A DNA stretch of 64,000 nucleotides, from assembly GCF_024449095.1 (NCBI RefSeq), contig NZ_CP024627.1:310001-374000 (forward strand), read 5' to 3'. The notes beneath the pieces were generated by a model that saw only the letters and a list, made by a program, of their open reading frames with translations, had not been told where the DNA came from and ran no database searches. Source of the stretch: Vibrio coralliilyticus. Its GTDB lineage: Bacteria; Pseudomonadota; Gammaproteobacteria; Enterobacterales; Vibrionaceae. Within the stretch, counting starts at the first letter, position 1, and every line of letters begins with the position of its first letter. A program made the position numbers and the translations under genes. This document shows positions 1 through 8,753 of this stretch, one piece after another.

Positions 1-921
1 GAAAAAGTGTTCTTCGCTAATTCAGGCGCAGAAGCAAACGAAGCGGCTCTAAAGCTGGCACGTCGCTATGCGGCTGACAAGTTTGGTCCTGAGAAATCTG
101 AAATCATCGCGTTCAAGCAAGGCTTCCACGGTCGTACTTTCTTTACTGTCACAGTGGGTGGCCAAGAGGCTTACTCGGACGGTTTTGGTCCTAAGCCTGG
201 CGATGTTACTCATCTGCCATACAATGATGTGGAAGCACTACGCGCGCACATTTCTGACCGTACTTGTGCGATCATGATGGAACCGCTTCAAGGTGAAGGT
301 GGTATCATCTCTCCAACTGATGAGTTCGTTCAAACGGTTCGTGAATTGTGTGATAAGCACAACGCGCTGCTTATCTTTGACGAAGTTCAGACGGGTAACG
401 GTCGTACTGGTCACTTCTATGCTTACCAAGGTCTGGGTGTCACACCAGATATTCTGAGCACAGCGAAATCGCTCGGTGGTGGTTTCCCTATCGGCGCGAT
501 GTTGACAACTACAGAGCTGGCTAAACATCTGAAAATTGGTACGCACGGCTCAACGTACGGTGGTAACCCACTCGCGTGTGCGGTTGCTGAAGCGGTTGTT
601 GATGTTGTCAGCACACCAGAAACTCTAGCGGGTGTTGCAGAGCGTGAAGCGCTGTTCCGTGACGGATTAACTAAACTTAATGATAAATACCAAATCTTCG
701 CTGAAGTACGAGGTAAAGGTCTTCTACTTGGTGCTGCTCTGAATGATGAATGGCAAGGCCGCGCGCGAGATGTACTGGTTGCAGCAGGCAAAGAAGGCCT
801 GATGGTGCTAGTGGCTGGCGCAAATGTGGTTCGCTTTACGCCTTCACTGGTTATCAGCAAAGAAGAAATCGCAGAAGGATTAGCAAAACTAGATAAAGCA
901 CTCGCCACTCTAGTTAAATAA
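1..921 (+). CDS. astC: Acetylornithine/succinylornithine aminotransferase, 3' part
   Basis: This is the C-terminal 306 residues of a class-III PLP aminotransferase; the 5' part lies outside the window (codons GAA AAA precede the first in-frame GTG at 7). It moves the amino group of N-acetyl- or N-succinylornithine to 2-oxoglutarate. Visible motifs are [11 protein letters not shown], the cofactor-binding FDEVQTG, and [14 protein letters not shown], whose lysine codon (466-468) should hold the PLP. With astA and astD downstream it should serve arginine catabolism, but vibrios often use one enzyme for both ArgD and AstC roles, so the biosynthetic name is equally defensible. Confidence 0.93.
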   Translation, partial: EKVFFANSGAEANEAALKLARRYAADKFGPEKSEIIAFKQGFHGRTFFTVTVGGQEAYSDGFGPKPGDVTHLPYNDVEALRAHISDRTCAIMMEPLQGEGGIISPTDEFVQTVRELCDKHNALLIFDEVQTGNGRTGHFYAYQGLGVTPDILSTAKSLGGGFPIGAMLTTTELAKHLKIGTHGSTYGGNPLACAVAEAVVDVVSTPETLAGVAEREALFRDGLTKLNDKYQIFAEVRGKGLLLGAALNDEWQGRARDVLVAAGKEGLMVLVAGANVVRFTPSLVISKEEIAEGLAKLDKALATLVK

Positions 922-935
922 TAAATAAACAAACT

Positions 936-963
936 GGGAGAGCTGTATCGCAACAGTTCTCCC
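936..963. repeat. Hairpin just after astC
   Basis: An 11-bp stem (GGGAGAGCTGT with ACAGTTCTCCC, one G-T wobble) closes a 6-nt loop 14 bp after the astC stop. There is no T-run on the plus strand, so it looks more like a transcript-stabilising or attenuating hairpin than an intrinsic terminator. It abuts the left end of the inverted-repeat element that fills the rest of the spacer. Confidence 0.6.
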
Positions 964-964
964 A

Positions 965-1125
965 ATACCAGTGCTATCGGTCATGTGTTTGGGTAGTTAC
1001 TCAGGAAAAATTGCTTAGAACAAGGCGTAGCTTGCAGCAAGCTAGCGAGCCTAACTTCAAAAACTACAACGTAGTGATTAGCGATTTGCCAGCAACAACA
1101 AATAGATGACCGATAGCATTGGTAT
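965..1125. repeat. MITE-like element with 27-bp terminal inverted repeats
   Basis: Positions 965-991 and 1099-1125 are inverted repeats of 27 bp with three mismatches; the outer 20 bp (ATACCAGTGCTATCGGTCAT and its complement) differ at one base. They enclose about 107 bp with no open frame of note. The 161-bp palindromic layout with no coding capacity fits a MITE- or ERIC-like repeat. It sits in the astC-astA spacer and its right end stops 8 bp before the astA ribosome-binding site. I cannot assign it to a named family, and no second copy was seen in this window. Confidence 0.6.
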
Positions 1126-1147
1126 CCTGCATCAGGAGGGAGTATCG

Positions 1148-2167
1148 ATGCTGGTTGTTCGCCCTATAGCAATGTCGGACTACGATGCGCTGCACACTTG
1201 TGCGGTTGAGTCGGGTCATGGATTCACATCTCTTCCGGTTAACGAGGAACTGTTAACCAATCGTATTACTCATTCTGAGTACAGCTTTGCCAAGCCTAAT
1301 GTAACGGAACCGGGTGACGAAGGTTACTTAATGGTCGGTTTCGATAGTGAAACTGGTGAAGTGGCTGGTTGTACTGGTATTGAAGCTTCAATTGGTTGGG
1401 ATGTTCCATTTTATTCTTACCACATCAGTACCATAGTGCATTCATCACCAAAATTGGGGGTGAATAATGTGGTTAAACTGTTGACCTTCGGTAATAACTA
1501 CACAGGCTGCAGTGAGATCTGTACTTTGTTCTTGCGCCCGAATTTCCGTGGTGGCTTAAATGGCCGTTTGATGTCTAAATGTCGTTTTCTCATGATGGCA
1601 GAGCACCCACATCGTTTCTCTAAAACGGTGTTTGCTGAGATGCGCGGCGTGTCCGATGAAAATGGTAACTCGCCATTCTGGCAGTGGTTGCAAGAGCATT
1701 TCTTCTCGATTGATTTCACTATGGCCGATTACCTGACGGGTATCGGCAAGAAAGGCTTTATCGCCGACCTAATGCCTAAGTTGCCGATTTATATCAACTT
1801 GCTGAGCAAAGAGGCTCAGGCCGTAATTGGTCAGGTTCACGAAAATACCAAGCCTGCATTGCGCTTGCTTGAGAAAGAAGGCTTCACTTGCCGTAACTAC
1901 GTCGATATCTTTGATGGCGGCCCGTCGGTAGAGTGTGATGTGCGTAATATTGAGTCGGTGCGCCACTCATTCCGCGCGAAAATCACCATTGCTGAGCACA
2001 CTAGCTCGCAAGATTACCTTATCTCAAACACGTCGTTTGAAAACTTCCGTGCCGTGGCTGCTAAAGCCGCGTATGACCAAGCTTCTGAGTCTGTGATTCT
2101 ATCACCGGATGTTGCCAAAGCATTGGAAGTCAACGAAGGCGAATACGTTCGCATGCTAGCTCAGTAA
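1148..2167 (+). CDS. astA: Arginine N-succinyltransferase
   Basis: AstA transfers succinate from succinyl-CoA to arginine, the first step of the ammonia-producing succinyltransferase pathway. The product is 339 aa, near the 344 aa of the E. coli enzyme, and begins [15 protein letters not shown] as the family does. The start at 1148 is chosen because AGGAGGG (1134-1140) lies 7 nt upstream; an in-frame ATG at 1106 would lie inside the upstream repeat and add 14 unlike residues. The gene is followed by astD after 17 nt, so the two are cotranscribed. The 226-nt spacer from astC holds a hairpin and a MITE-like repeat. Confidence 0.95.
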   Translation: MLVVRPIAMSDYDALHTCAVESGHGFTSLPVNEELLTNRITHSEYSFAKPNVTEPGDEGYLMVGFDSETGEVAGCTGIEASIGWDVPFYSYHISTIVHSSPKLGVNNVVKLLTFGNNYTGCSEICTLFLRPNFRGGLNGRLMSKCRFLMMAEHPHRFSKTVFAEMRGVSDENGNSPFWQWLQEHFFSIDFTMADYLTGIGKKGFIADLMPKLPIYINLLSKEAQAVIGQVHENTKPALRLLEKEGFTCRNYVDIFDGGPSVECDVRNIESVRHSFRAKITIAEHTSSQDYLISNTSFENFRAVAAKAAYDQASESVILSPDVAKALEVNEGEYVRMLAQ

Positions 2168-2184
2168 TCGAAAGGAACAGAAAC

Positions 2185-3642
2185 ATGACACATTGGATTG
2201 CAGGCGAGTGGCTTGCAGGGCAAGGCGAAGCGATGAACTCGACTAGCCCATACAACAATGAAGTAATCTGGCAAGGTGACAGTGCGTCGCCTGCGCAGGT
2301 TGAAGCGGCCGTCAGTGCAGCACGCAGCGCCTTCCTTAGCTGGAAGAAAATGACTTATGCTGAGCGTGAGACTATCGTTCTGGCCTTTGCCGAAAAAGTT
2401 AAAGAAAACAGCGAGCAAATCGCTGAAATCATTGCAAAAGAAACCGGAAAGCCTATTTGGGAAACACGCACAGAAGCGGCTGCGATGGCGGGTAAGATTG
2501 CGATTTCTATTCGTGCATACCATGACCGTACGGGTGAAGCAACACGTGAAGCGGCAGGCAACCAGATTGTTCTACGTCACCGCCCTCTAGGTGTGATGGC
2601 GGTATTCGGCCCTTATAACTTCCCTGGTCATTTACCAAATGGCCACATTGTTCCGGCGCTACTTGCTGGTAACACGGTCGTGTTTAAGCCTTCAGAGCAA
2701 ACGCCACTCACTGGCGAGTTCGCGATGAAACTATGGCAACAAGCAGGCTTACCAGCAGGTGTAATCAACCTTGTTCAGGGCGCGAAGGAAACTGGTGTTG
2801 CTCTGGCAGATTCGAAAGGTATTGATGGCGTATTGTTCACGGGTAGTGCAAACACAGGTCATATCCTGCACCGTCAGTTTGCAGGGCAGCCGGGTAAAAT
2901 GTTGGCGCTAGAAATGGGTGGTAACAACCCTATGGTGATCTCTGAGAACTATGGCGAGTTGGATGCAACCGTGTATACCATTATTCAGTCTGCTTTCATT
3001 AGTGCAGGTCAACGTTGTACTTGTGCCCGTCGCCTTTACGTACCTGTTGGTGAGAAAGGTGATCAACTGGTGAGCAAGCTGGTTGAAGCAACACAAAAGA
3101 TTCGTGTTGATCAGCCATTTGCTGAGCCTGCACCATTTATGGGCCCTCAGATTTCTAAAGCAGCGGCTGACTTTATTCTTAATGCGCAAACAAACTTGCA
3201 AAGCCTTGGCGGTGTGAGCTTGCTGGAAGCGAAAGCGGGTGAAGCAGCATTTGTTTCTCCGGGTATCATTGATGTAACACCAATCGCTGATCTGCCAGAT
3301 GAAGAGTATTTTGGACCACTACTGCAAGTGGTGCGTTACCAAGGCTTAGAGAAAGCCGTTGAACTGGCAAACGATACGCGCTTTGGCTTATCGGCGGGGC
3401 TGGTTTCAACCGATGACAGCGAGTGGGATTACTTTGTTGACCACATTCGCGCAGGTATCGTCAATCGCAACCGTCAGCTAACTGGCGCAAGCGGTGATGC
3501 ACCATTCGGTGGTCCAGGTGCTTCGGGTAACTTACGCCCAAGTGCTTACTACGCAGCAGATTACTGCGCATACCCAATGGCATCAATGGAAGGTGGGGAA
3601 ACTCTACTGCCTGCTACATTGAGCCCGGGTGTTGAGTTATAA
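2185..3642 (+). CDS. astD: N-succinylglutamate 5-semialdehyde dehydrogenase
   Basis: This is an NAD-dependent aldehyde dehydrogenase (485 aa) that oxidises N-succinylglutamate semialdehyde to N-succinylglutamate, the fourth AST step. ALDH hallmarks are present: [13 protein letters not shown] early, [10 protein letters not shown] with the general-base glutamate, and [11 protein letters not shown] with the catalytic cysteine. The N-terminus ([14 protein letters not shown]) matches AstD rather than generic ALDHs. An AAAGGA site precedes the ATG. astB and astE, which complete the pathway, are not in this cluster and must lie elsewhere if the pathway is complete. Confidence 0.95.
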   Translation: MTHWIAGEWLAGQGEAMNSTSPYNNEVIWQGDSASPAQVEAAVSAARSAFLSWKKMTYAERETIVLAFAEKVKENSEQIAEIIAKETGKPIWETRTEAAAMAGKIAISIRAYHDRTGEATREAAGNQIVLRHRPLGVMAVFGPYNFPGHLPNGHIVPALLAGNTVVFKPSEQTPLTGEFAMKLWQQAGLPAGVINLVQGAKETGVALADSKGIDGVLFTGSANTGHILHRQFAGQPGKMLALEMGGNNPMVISENYGELDATVYTIIQSAFISAGQRCTCARRLYVPVGEKGDQLVSKLVEATQKIRVDQPFAEPAPFMGPQISKAAADFILNAQTNLQSLGGVSLLEAKAGEAAFVSPGIIDVTPIADLPDEEYFGPLLQVVRYQGLEKAVELANDTRFGLSAGLVSTDDSEWDYFVDHIRAGIVNRNRQLTGASGDAPFGGPGASGNLRPSAYYAADYCAYPMASMEGGETLLPATLSPGVEL

Positions 3643-3666
3643 AAATATTTTAAGGGTTTCCCTTAC

Positions 3667-3690
3667 GCCTCCCTTTTGGGGAGGCTTTTA
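3667..3690 (+). terminator. Intrinsic terminator after astD
   Basis: A 7-bp GC-rich stem (GCCTCCC/GGGAGGC) with a short loop is followed by TTTT, 24 bp after the astD stop codon. It should end the ast transcript before the DUF1338 gene. Confidence 0.75.
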
Positions 3691-3706
3691 AACGTCACAG
3701 GTTGAA

Positions 3707-3748
3707 GGCTATCTGATCAGATTTCTGGACAAATTTGGTCAGATAGCC
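3707..3748. repeat. 18-bp imperfect palindrome upstream of the DUF1338 gene
   Basis: Positions 3707-3724 and 3731-3748 form an inverted repeat: ten perfect outer pairs (GGCTATCTGA / TCAGATAGCC), then six of the next eight, around a 6-nt centre. It lies between the astD terminator and the next gene, about 70 bp before that gene's ATG. It could be a regulator site, a leader hairpin or a small repeat. No T-run follows. Confidence 0.55.
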
Positions 3749-3818
3749 TCATTTATAAAATTATATAAACAATAAATATAACTCCGTTAACGTAGACAAC
3801 CCCAAACAAGGAGGCGTT

Positions 3819-4610
3819 ATGACGCCACAAGTTTTATTCCAGTCGTTATGGAATGACTATATTCAACGCTTATGTCCCTCTGCTGATAAAGTTCACCATC
3901 TGCTTCAGGAAAATGAGCCATTGATTAATGACCACATTGCGCTGCGTACATTTAATGTCGCACCTCTAGGTATTGAGACTCTGGCCAAACCGTTTATCGA
4001 CGTTGGCTATAAGCCATGCGGTGATTACGAGTTCGAAAGTAAGAAGTTAGTGGCGAAGCACTTTGAGCATCCAGACCCGAAACAGCCAAAAGTTTTTATC
4101 AGTGAACTAAAAGTGAACGAGTGTTCTCCAGAGCTTCAGGCCATCGTTGCCAAGCTGGTTGAGCAATTGGACACCGATAAGCTAAAAGGTCATGAGTTCT
4201 TGTCTGGTGGGCGTCTATGGGATCTGAGTTTTTCTGATTATCAGCTGCTGGCAAAAGAGAGTGAATACGCTTCTTGGCTAGCGGCACACGGCTACGGTGC
4301 TAACCACTTTACGGTTAGTGTAAATCAGCTGGACGCTTTTGAAGAAGTGAAAGGTGTTAATGACCACCTACGTGAAGCTGGCTTTACGATCAATGAATCA
4401 GGCGGTGAAGTGAAAGGCTCGCCGGATGTGCTGCTTGAACAGTCTTCTACTATGGCAGATAAAGTACCAGTGACCTTCACTGAAGGTACTGAGATGGTTC
4501 CTGGTGGCTTCTATGAGTTTGCTAAGCGTTACCCAATGAGCAACGGTGAACTTTACCCTGGGTTTGTTGCCGCTTCTGCTGACAAGATTTTCGAAAGTAC
4601 TAACGGTTAG
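3819..4610 (+). CDS. DUF1338 family protein (2-oxoadipate dioxygenase/decarboxylase-like fold)
   Basis: A 263-aa cytosolic protein of the DUF1338 family. Characterised longer members (HglS/YdcJ type, about 450 aa) are Fe(II) enzymes that turn 2-oxoadipate into 2-hydroxyglutarate; this protein is a short-form member whose substrate I cannot assign. Likely metal ligands by position in the family pattern are His39 (NDHIALRTF), His163 (GANHFTVSVN) and Glu233 (PGGFYEFAKRY). It starts at an ATG behind AAGGAGG. A terminator and a palindrome separate it from astD, so it is probably its own transcript. A link to amino-acid catabolism is inference from location only. Confidence 0.8.
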   Translation: MTPQVLFQSLWNDYIQRLCPSADKVHHLLQENEPLINDHIALRTFNVAPLGIETLAKPFIDVGYKPCGDYEFESKKLVAKHFEHPDPKQPKVFISELKVNECSPELQAIVAKLVEQLDTDKLKGHEFLSGGRLWDLSFSDYQLLAKESEYASWLAAHGYGANHFTVSVNQLDAFEEVKGVNDHLREAGFTINESGGEVKGSPDVLLEQSSTMADKVPVTFTEGTEMVPGGFYEFAKRYPMSNGELYPGFVAASADKIFESTNG

Positions 4611-4703
4611 TAGAAAGCCCTAAAGTACACTTCGCTTGAGAGAATTGAGCAGGTAGCCAGTCATGGAGTGTTCCTGCTCACTCGACAATGCTGATAGAGA
4701 ATG

Positions 4704-4733
4704 AAACAGCCCCGATAGTCGGGGCTGTTTTGT
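4704..4733. terminator. Bidirectional terminator between DUF1338 gene and psd
   Basis: A 12-bp perfect stem (AAACAGCCCCGA / TCGGGGCTGTTT) with a 3-nt loop lies between convergent genes. T-runs flank it on both strands, so it can stop transcription from either side. It ends right at the psd stop codon. Confidence 0.85.
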
Positions 4734-5606
4734 TTATTCTTGTTCTTGCTTGGCCAGATGGGCATAAGGCGTACCCATCACCGTTGTTTGGCCGTTAGCC
4801 ATGGAATCGTCGAATTTTATCGCGTCTTTAGCAAATAGGTTGATAACGGTCGAACCTAACTTGAAACGGCCCATTTCTTCGCCTTTCTTAAGAATCACGG
4901 CTTTGTCCCCTTCGCTTGGGTAATCCCATTTGTAGACCGTATTGCCGCGTGGTGGGGTAATCGTGCCAGCCCAGATCTGCTCTATACTACCGACGATCGT
5001 TGCACCCACCAGCACTTGAGCCATTGGACCAAATGCGGTATCGAAGACACACACCACACGCTCATTACGAGCAAACAGGTTTGGGACATTTTCAGCGGTC
5101 AGAGGGTTGACTGAAAACAGATCGCCCGGCACGTAGATCATCTGACGCAGTGTACCATCACATGGCATATGGACTCGGTGGTAGTCACGTGGTGACAGGT
5201 AAAGTGTTGCAAATTCACCGTCGGCGAACTCTTCTGCTAGCTCAGCGTCGCCACCCAGTAGCTCCTGCGCTGAAAAATCGTGACCTTTTGCTTGAATCAG
5301 CTTGCCGTCAGTAATTGGACCAAACTGACTGACGCATGCATCTGCAGGGTGGGTGATAATAGACTCGCCTTCAGTGATCGGGCGCGCGCCTTCTTTCAAC
5401 TCACGAACAAAAAAGTCGTTGAAAGTTTTGAAGTGCTTGGGATCTGAGTGCTTAGCCTCGTCCATGTTGACATTGTATTGCTTGATGAACCAGCGAATGA
5501 TAGCTGTGGTTAGGCCGCCAGCTTTTGCGGATGCCAGCTTACCGACGAGACGGGTTAAGCCGTGTTGAGGGATCCAGTATTGCAGTCCAACTTTTATCTT
5601 ATCCAT
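4734..5606 (-). CDS. psd: Phosphatidylserine decarboxylase proenzyme
   Basis: Psd makes phosphatidylethanolamine from phosphatidylserine at the inner membrane. The proenzyme cleaves itself at LGST; the serine of [11 protein letters not shown], about residue 252 of 290, becomes the pyruvoyl group. The region [16 protein letters not shown] and [23 protein letters not shown] is strongly family-like. The start at 5606 ([11 protein letters not shown]) matches homologues; an ATG two codons upstream (5612) has slightly better spacing to GGA and is possible. It is followed on its strand by the bidirectional terminator and preceded by rsgA, which is also on the minus strand. Confidence 0.95.
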   Translation of the reverse strand: MDKIKVGLQYWIPQHGLTRLVGKLASAKAGGLTTAIIRWFIKQYNVNMDEAKHSDPKHFKTFNDFFVRELKEGARPITEGESIITHPADACVSQFGPITDGKLIQAKGHDFSAQELLGGDAELAEEFADGEFATLYLSPRDYHRVHMPCDGTLRQMIYVPGDLFSVNPLTAENVPNLFARNERVVCVFDTAFGPMAQVLVGATIVGSIEQIWAGTITPPRGNTVYKWDYPSEGDKAVILKKGEEMGRFKLGSTVINLFAKDAIKFDDSMANGQTTVMGTPYAHLAKQEQE

Positions 5607-5717
5607 TGTCATTAATTCCAATGCTAACTGTATGTTTGCTTACTTTTGGGCGCGAGATACTACTTAAATTTGTTAACGAAGTCAGTATCTAGCACCGATG
5701 ATTTGTGCAAGAAGCCG

Positions 5718-6773
5718 TTACAGATCGGCTTTTTTACTGCGTGAGTACTGACGGTTGGCTTTCACTTCCGCCATACTCTCGAGGATGCGATGATAGTTTT
5801 CGAAGCGTATTTCACTAATCTCGCCACTTTCAACGGCTTCGCGCAGCACGCAGCCAGGGTCATCATTATGCTTACAGTCTCGAAACTTACACCCACCTAA
5901 ATAGCGGCGAAATTCAACGAATGCTTTGGTCACGTCTTCTGCGTCTAAGTGCCATAAACCAAATTCACGCACTCCGGGAGAATCAATCAAATCACCACCT
6001 GTCGGGATATGATACAGGCGCGAGGCGGTTGTGGTGTGTTGACCTAGCCCCGAGTTTTCAGAGACTTCACCTTCTTCGACATTAAATTCAGGCATAAGTG
6101 CGTTGACGAGGCTTGATTTACCCACACCTGACTGGCCGACAAAAATATTGGTGCGATCTTTGAGTTCAGCCTCCAGCGCAGCGATACCCTCGCCAGTTTG
6201 CTTACTCACAAACAGTACTTTGTAACCGATACGTTCGTATTCACTGAGCCACTCTTGATATAAGGCTCGCTGCTCATCTTCCAGCAAGTCAATTTTATTC
6301 AGTACGAGTAACGGAGAAATGTTGAGTGTTTCTGATGCGACCAAGTAGCGATCAATAATATTCAGTGACAGCTCAGGCAATACCGAAGAAACAATGATCA
6401 TTTGATCGACGTTAGCCGCGACAGGCTTTAAACCATCGTAATAATCAGGACGAGTCAAAACGGAAGTACGTGGCTCAACAGCCTCGACAACACCATTGAT
6501 GCCTTCCATAGACTCCAGTCCAGCGCGCCAAATCACCTTGTCGCCAGAAACTAAGGTCTCGATACCGCGGCGCAAATTGCAGCGCTGGACTTCGCCACTT
6601 TCGATATCTTCAATGTCGGCATGTTGGCCGAAACGTGTTATCACTAGACCTTTCTGGGCTGTACCCAACATGGACTCTTCCCATTGAACGGAATCTTCCT
6701 TGGTGAGTTTTCGCTTCTGGTTGCTCCTAACTCGTCTAACTTGACCTTTGGTTAGTTTTTTCTTCTTTGCCAC
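5718..6773 (-). CDS. rsgA: Small-subunit ribosome biogenesis GTPase RsgA
   Basis: RsgA is a circularly permuted GTPase that helps late 30S maturation and is stimulated by the ribosome. The 351-aa product shows a basic N-terminus ([14 protein letters not shown]), an OB domain, then GTPase motifs in permuted order: NKID at 159-162 (G4), GQSGVGKS at 213-220 (G1) and DSPG at 264-267 (G3). A C-terminal zinc site follows (C295, C300, H302, C308). It is divergent from orn; the 110 bp between them should hold both promoters. The neighbourhood rsgA-orn is the same as in E. coli. Confidence 0.97.
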   Translation of the reverse strand: MAKKKKLTKGQVRRVRSNQKRKLTKEDSVQWEESMLGTAQKGLVITRFGQHADIEDIESGEVQRCNLRRGIETLVSGDKVIWRAGLESMEGINGVVEAVEPRTSVLTRPDYYDGLKPVAANVDQMIIVSSVLPELSLNIIDRYLVASETLNISPLLVLNKIDLLEDEQRALYQEWLSEYERIGYKVLFVSKQTGEGIAALEAELKDRTNIFVGQSGVGKSSLVNALMPEFNVEEGEVSENSGLGQHTTTASRLYHIPTGGDLIDSPGVREFGLWHLDAEDVTKAFVEFRRYLGGCKFRDCKHNDDPGCVLREAVESGEISEIRFENYHRILESMAEVKANRQYSRSKKADL

Positions 6774-6883
6774 AATTTGTCTACTTAACTTAATTCGCCT
6801 TGATGGATCCTAGGATAACTACCCTGAAGATCAGAATTTGGGTATAGTACCTCTTTTAGCATAAAACCAATAGGCAACGATTT

Positions 6884-7429
6884 ATGTCCTTTAGCGATCA
6901 AAATTTGATTTGGATTGATCTCGAGATGACAGGTTTAGACCCGGAAACCCATAAAGTCATCGAAATCGCTACTATCGTCACGGATGGTGAGTTGAATATT
7001 TTAGCTGAAGGACCGGTACTTGCCATTCACCAATCAGAACAAGAGCTGGCCAAGATGGATGAGTGGTGTACGACCACACATACTGGCAGTGGCTTAGTCG
7101 AGCGTGTACGTGCTAGTGATGTAAATGAGCAGGAAGCGGTTCGTCAGACAATTGAATTCCTTGAGCAATGGGTGCCGAAGGGGATGTCCCCAATATGTGG
7201 TAACAGTGTTGGCCAAGATCGCCGCTTTTTGTATAAGCACATGCCTGAACTGGAAACGTATTTCCACTATCGCTATATCGATGTCAGTACACTGAAGGAG
7301 TTGACACGTCGTTGGAAGCCTGAGGTATTAGAGGGCTTTTCTAAGAAAGGAAGCCACTTAGCTTTGGATGACATTCGTGAGTCAATTTCTGAGTTAAAGT
7401 ACTATCGCCAAACAATTTTTAACATCTAA
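6884..7429 (+). CDS. orn: Oligoribonuclease
   Basis: Orn degrades 2-5-nt RNAs and pGpG to mononucleotides and is needed for RNA turnover and cyclic-di-GMP breakdown. The 181-aa protein has the DEDDh exonuclease motifs: IDLEMTGLD near the N-terminus, SVGQDRRFL in the middle, and [11 protein letters not shown] near the C-terminus. The length equals the E. coli protein. It lies immediately upstream of the tRNA array, and that order (orn then tRNA-Gly genes) is conserved with E. coli. Confidence 0.97.
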   Translation: MSFSDQNLIWIDLEMTGLDPETHKVIEIATIVTDGELNILAEGPVLAIHQSEQELAKMDEWCTTTHTGSGLVERVRASDVNEQEAVRQTIEFLEQWVPKGMSPICGNSVGQDRRFLYKHMPELETYFHYRYIDVSTLKELTRRWKPEVLEGFSKKGSHLALDDIRESISELKYYRQTIFNI

Positions 7430-7548
7430 TATCAGCAACTCTTTATCAAAGATGATGATGGAAAAGCCAAGCTTAGATGGAAAAATATTCTAATCTGTGT
7501 GCTTTTTCATCAAACAGAAAAAAAACGCCTTTTTTTTGCTGGAAGGAC

Positions 7549-7576
7549 TTGCATCACAAAAAAATGCTCTTATAAT
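7549..7576 (+). promoter_or_regulatory. Promoter of the tRNA array
   Basis: TTGCAT (7549-7554) and a perfect TATAAT (7571-7576) are separated by 16 bp and followed by a GC-rich discriminator (CGCAGCCC), as is common for stringently controlled stable-RNA promoters. The first tRNA begins 33 bp after the -10 box. No other strong promoter was noticed within the array, so one long precursor is likely. Confidence 0.8.
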
Positions 7577-7608
7577 TCGCAGCCCTAAACGACGAAAACG
7601 TTGTTGAT

Positions 7609-7684
7609 GCGACACTAGCTCAGTTGGTAGAGCGCAACCTTGCCAAGGTTGAGGTCACGAGTTCGAACCTCGTGTGTCGCTCCA
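7609..7684 (+). tRNA. tRNA-Gly(GCC), copy 1
   Basis: A 76-nt cloverleaf with a 7-bp acceptor stem GCGACAC/GTGTCGC, D-arm GCTCAGTTGGTAGAGC, anticodon GCC at 7642-7644, T-arm ACGAG-TTCGAAC-CTCGT and an encoded 3' CCA. Confidence 0.97.
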
Positions 7685-7725
7685 AATTAAGAAGCTTTCA
7701 TCATGCTTTGAATGATGATTACGGA

Positions 7726-7802
<77 letters not shown>

Positions 7803-7810
7803 AATTTTAA

Positions 7811-7895
7811 GGTGTTGTGATTCGCTAGCTCGTCGGGCTCAGCCATTCATAAAGCCTAGCGAAGGTTATCGATTCAAATCTAGCCTCCGCAACCA
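7811..7895 (+). pseudogene. Decayed initiator-tRNA module, copy 1
   Basis: An 85-nt segment ending in CGCAACCA. It shares TAGCTCGTCGGGCTCA and the 3' part (CGAAGGT..ATTCAAAT) with the initiator tRNA. The T-stem pairs are destroyed by G-to-A and C-to-T changes, the 5' acceptor strand is missing and about 9 nt are inserted after the anticodon-stem region, so it cannot form a cloverleaf. A different 7-bp stem (TCGCTAG/CTAGCGA) can form. Confidence 0.75.
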
Positions 7896-7898
7896 AGT

Positions 7899-7974
7899 GC
7901 GACACTAGCTCAGTTGGTAGAGCGCAACCTTGCCAAGGTTGAGGTCACGAGTTCGAACCTCGTGTGTCGCTCCA
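7899..7974 (+). tRNA. tRNA-Gly(GCC), copy 2
   Basis: Identical over its 76 nt to copy 1, with anticodon GCC and encoded CCA. It starts only 3 nt after the decayed module, so maturation depends on processing within a common transcript. Confidence 0.97.
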
Positions 7975-8016
7975 AAATTTATAGGCCTTCATCATGCCTT
8001 AAATGATGAATACGGA

Positions 8017-8093
<77 letters not shown>

Positions 8094-8096
8094 AAT

Positions 8097-8172
8097 GCGA
8101 CACTAGCTCAGTTGGTAGAGCGCAACCTTGCCAAGGTTGAGGTCACGAGTTCGAACCTCGTGTGTCGCTCCA
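8097..8172 (+). tRNA. tRNA-Gly(GCC), copy 3
   Basis: A 76-nt copy identical to the other Gly genes, anticodon GCC, CCA encoded. It follows initiator copy 2 by 3 nt. Confidence 0.97.
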
Positions 8173-8214
8173 AAATTTATAGGCCTTCTTCATGCCTTAA
8201 ATGATGAATACGGA

Positions 8215-8291
<77 letters not shown>

Positions 8292-8299
8292 AATTTTAA

Positions 8300-8384
8300 G
8301 GTGTTGTGATTCACTAGCTCGTCGGGCTCAGCCATTCATAAAACCTGGCGAAGGTTATCGATTCAAATCTAGCCTCCGCAACCA
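8300..8384 (+). pseudogene. Decayed initiator-tRNA module, copy 2
   Basis: An 85-nt module nearly identical to copy 1. It differs at TCACTAG and CCTGGCG, which weakens but does not abolish the internal stem. It starts 8 nt after the tRNA-Met CCA end and stops 3 nt before the next tRNA-Gly. Confidence 0.75.
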
Positions 8385-8387
8385 AAT

Positions 8388-8463
8388 GCGACACTAGCTC
8401 AGTTGGTAGAGCGCAACCTTGCCAAGGTTGAGGTCACGAGTTCGAACCTCGTGTGTCGCTCCA
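8388..8463 (+). tRNA. tRNA-Gly(GCC), copy 4
   Basis: A 76-nt copy identical to the other Gly genes, with GCC anticodon and encoded CCA. It is followed by the first spacer type (41 nt). Confidence 0.97.
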
Positions 8464-8504
8464 AATTAAAAAGCTTTCATCATGCTTTGAATGATGATTA
8501 CGGA

Positions 8505-8581
<77 letters not shown>

Positions 8582-8589
8582 AATTTTAA

Positions 8590-8674
8590 GGTGTTGTGAT
8601 TCGCTAGCTCGTCGGGCTCAGCCATTCATAAAACCTAGCGAAGGTTATCGATTCAAATCTAGCCTCCGCAACCA
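8590..8674 (+). pseudogene. Decayed initiator-tRNA module, copy 3
   Basis: An 85-nt module that matches copy 1 except AAACC in place of AAGCC. It has the same broken T-stem and intact 3' CGCAACCA end. The near identity of the three copies means the decay happened before, or is kept uniform by, duplication or gene conversion of the array. Confidence 0.75.
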
Positions 8675-8677
8675 AAT

Positions 8678-8753
8678 GCGACACTAGCTCAGTTGGTAGA
8701 GCGCAACCTTGCCAAGGTTGAGGTCACGAGTTCGAACCTCGTGTGTCGCTCCA
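8678..8753 (+). tRNA. tRNA-Gly(GCC), copy 5
   Basis: The last gene of the array, identical in sequence to the other Gly genes, CCA encoded. A weak hairpin (TCAGAC/GTCTGA) follows at about 8763, with no T-run. Confidence 0.97.

Noticed and set aside
423..965. A 180-codon open frame on the minus strand under astC
   Set aside because: Antisense shadow of a strongly conserved coding frame; the product is low-complexity Ser/Thr/Ala/Pro with no family resemblance.
1106..1147. An earlier in-frame ATG for astA (14 extra residues)
   Set aside because: It lies inside the right arm of the inverted repeat and has no ribosome site; 1148 has AGGAGGG 7 nt upstream and the family N-terminus.
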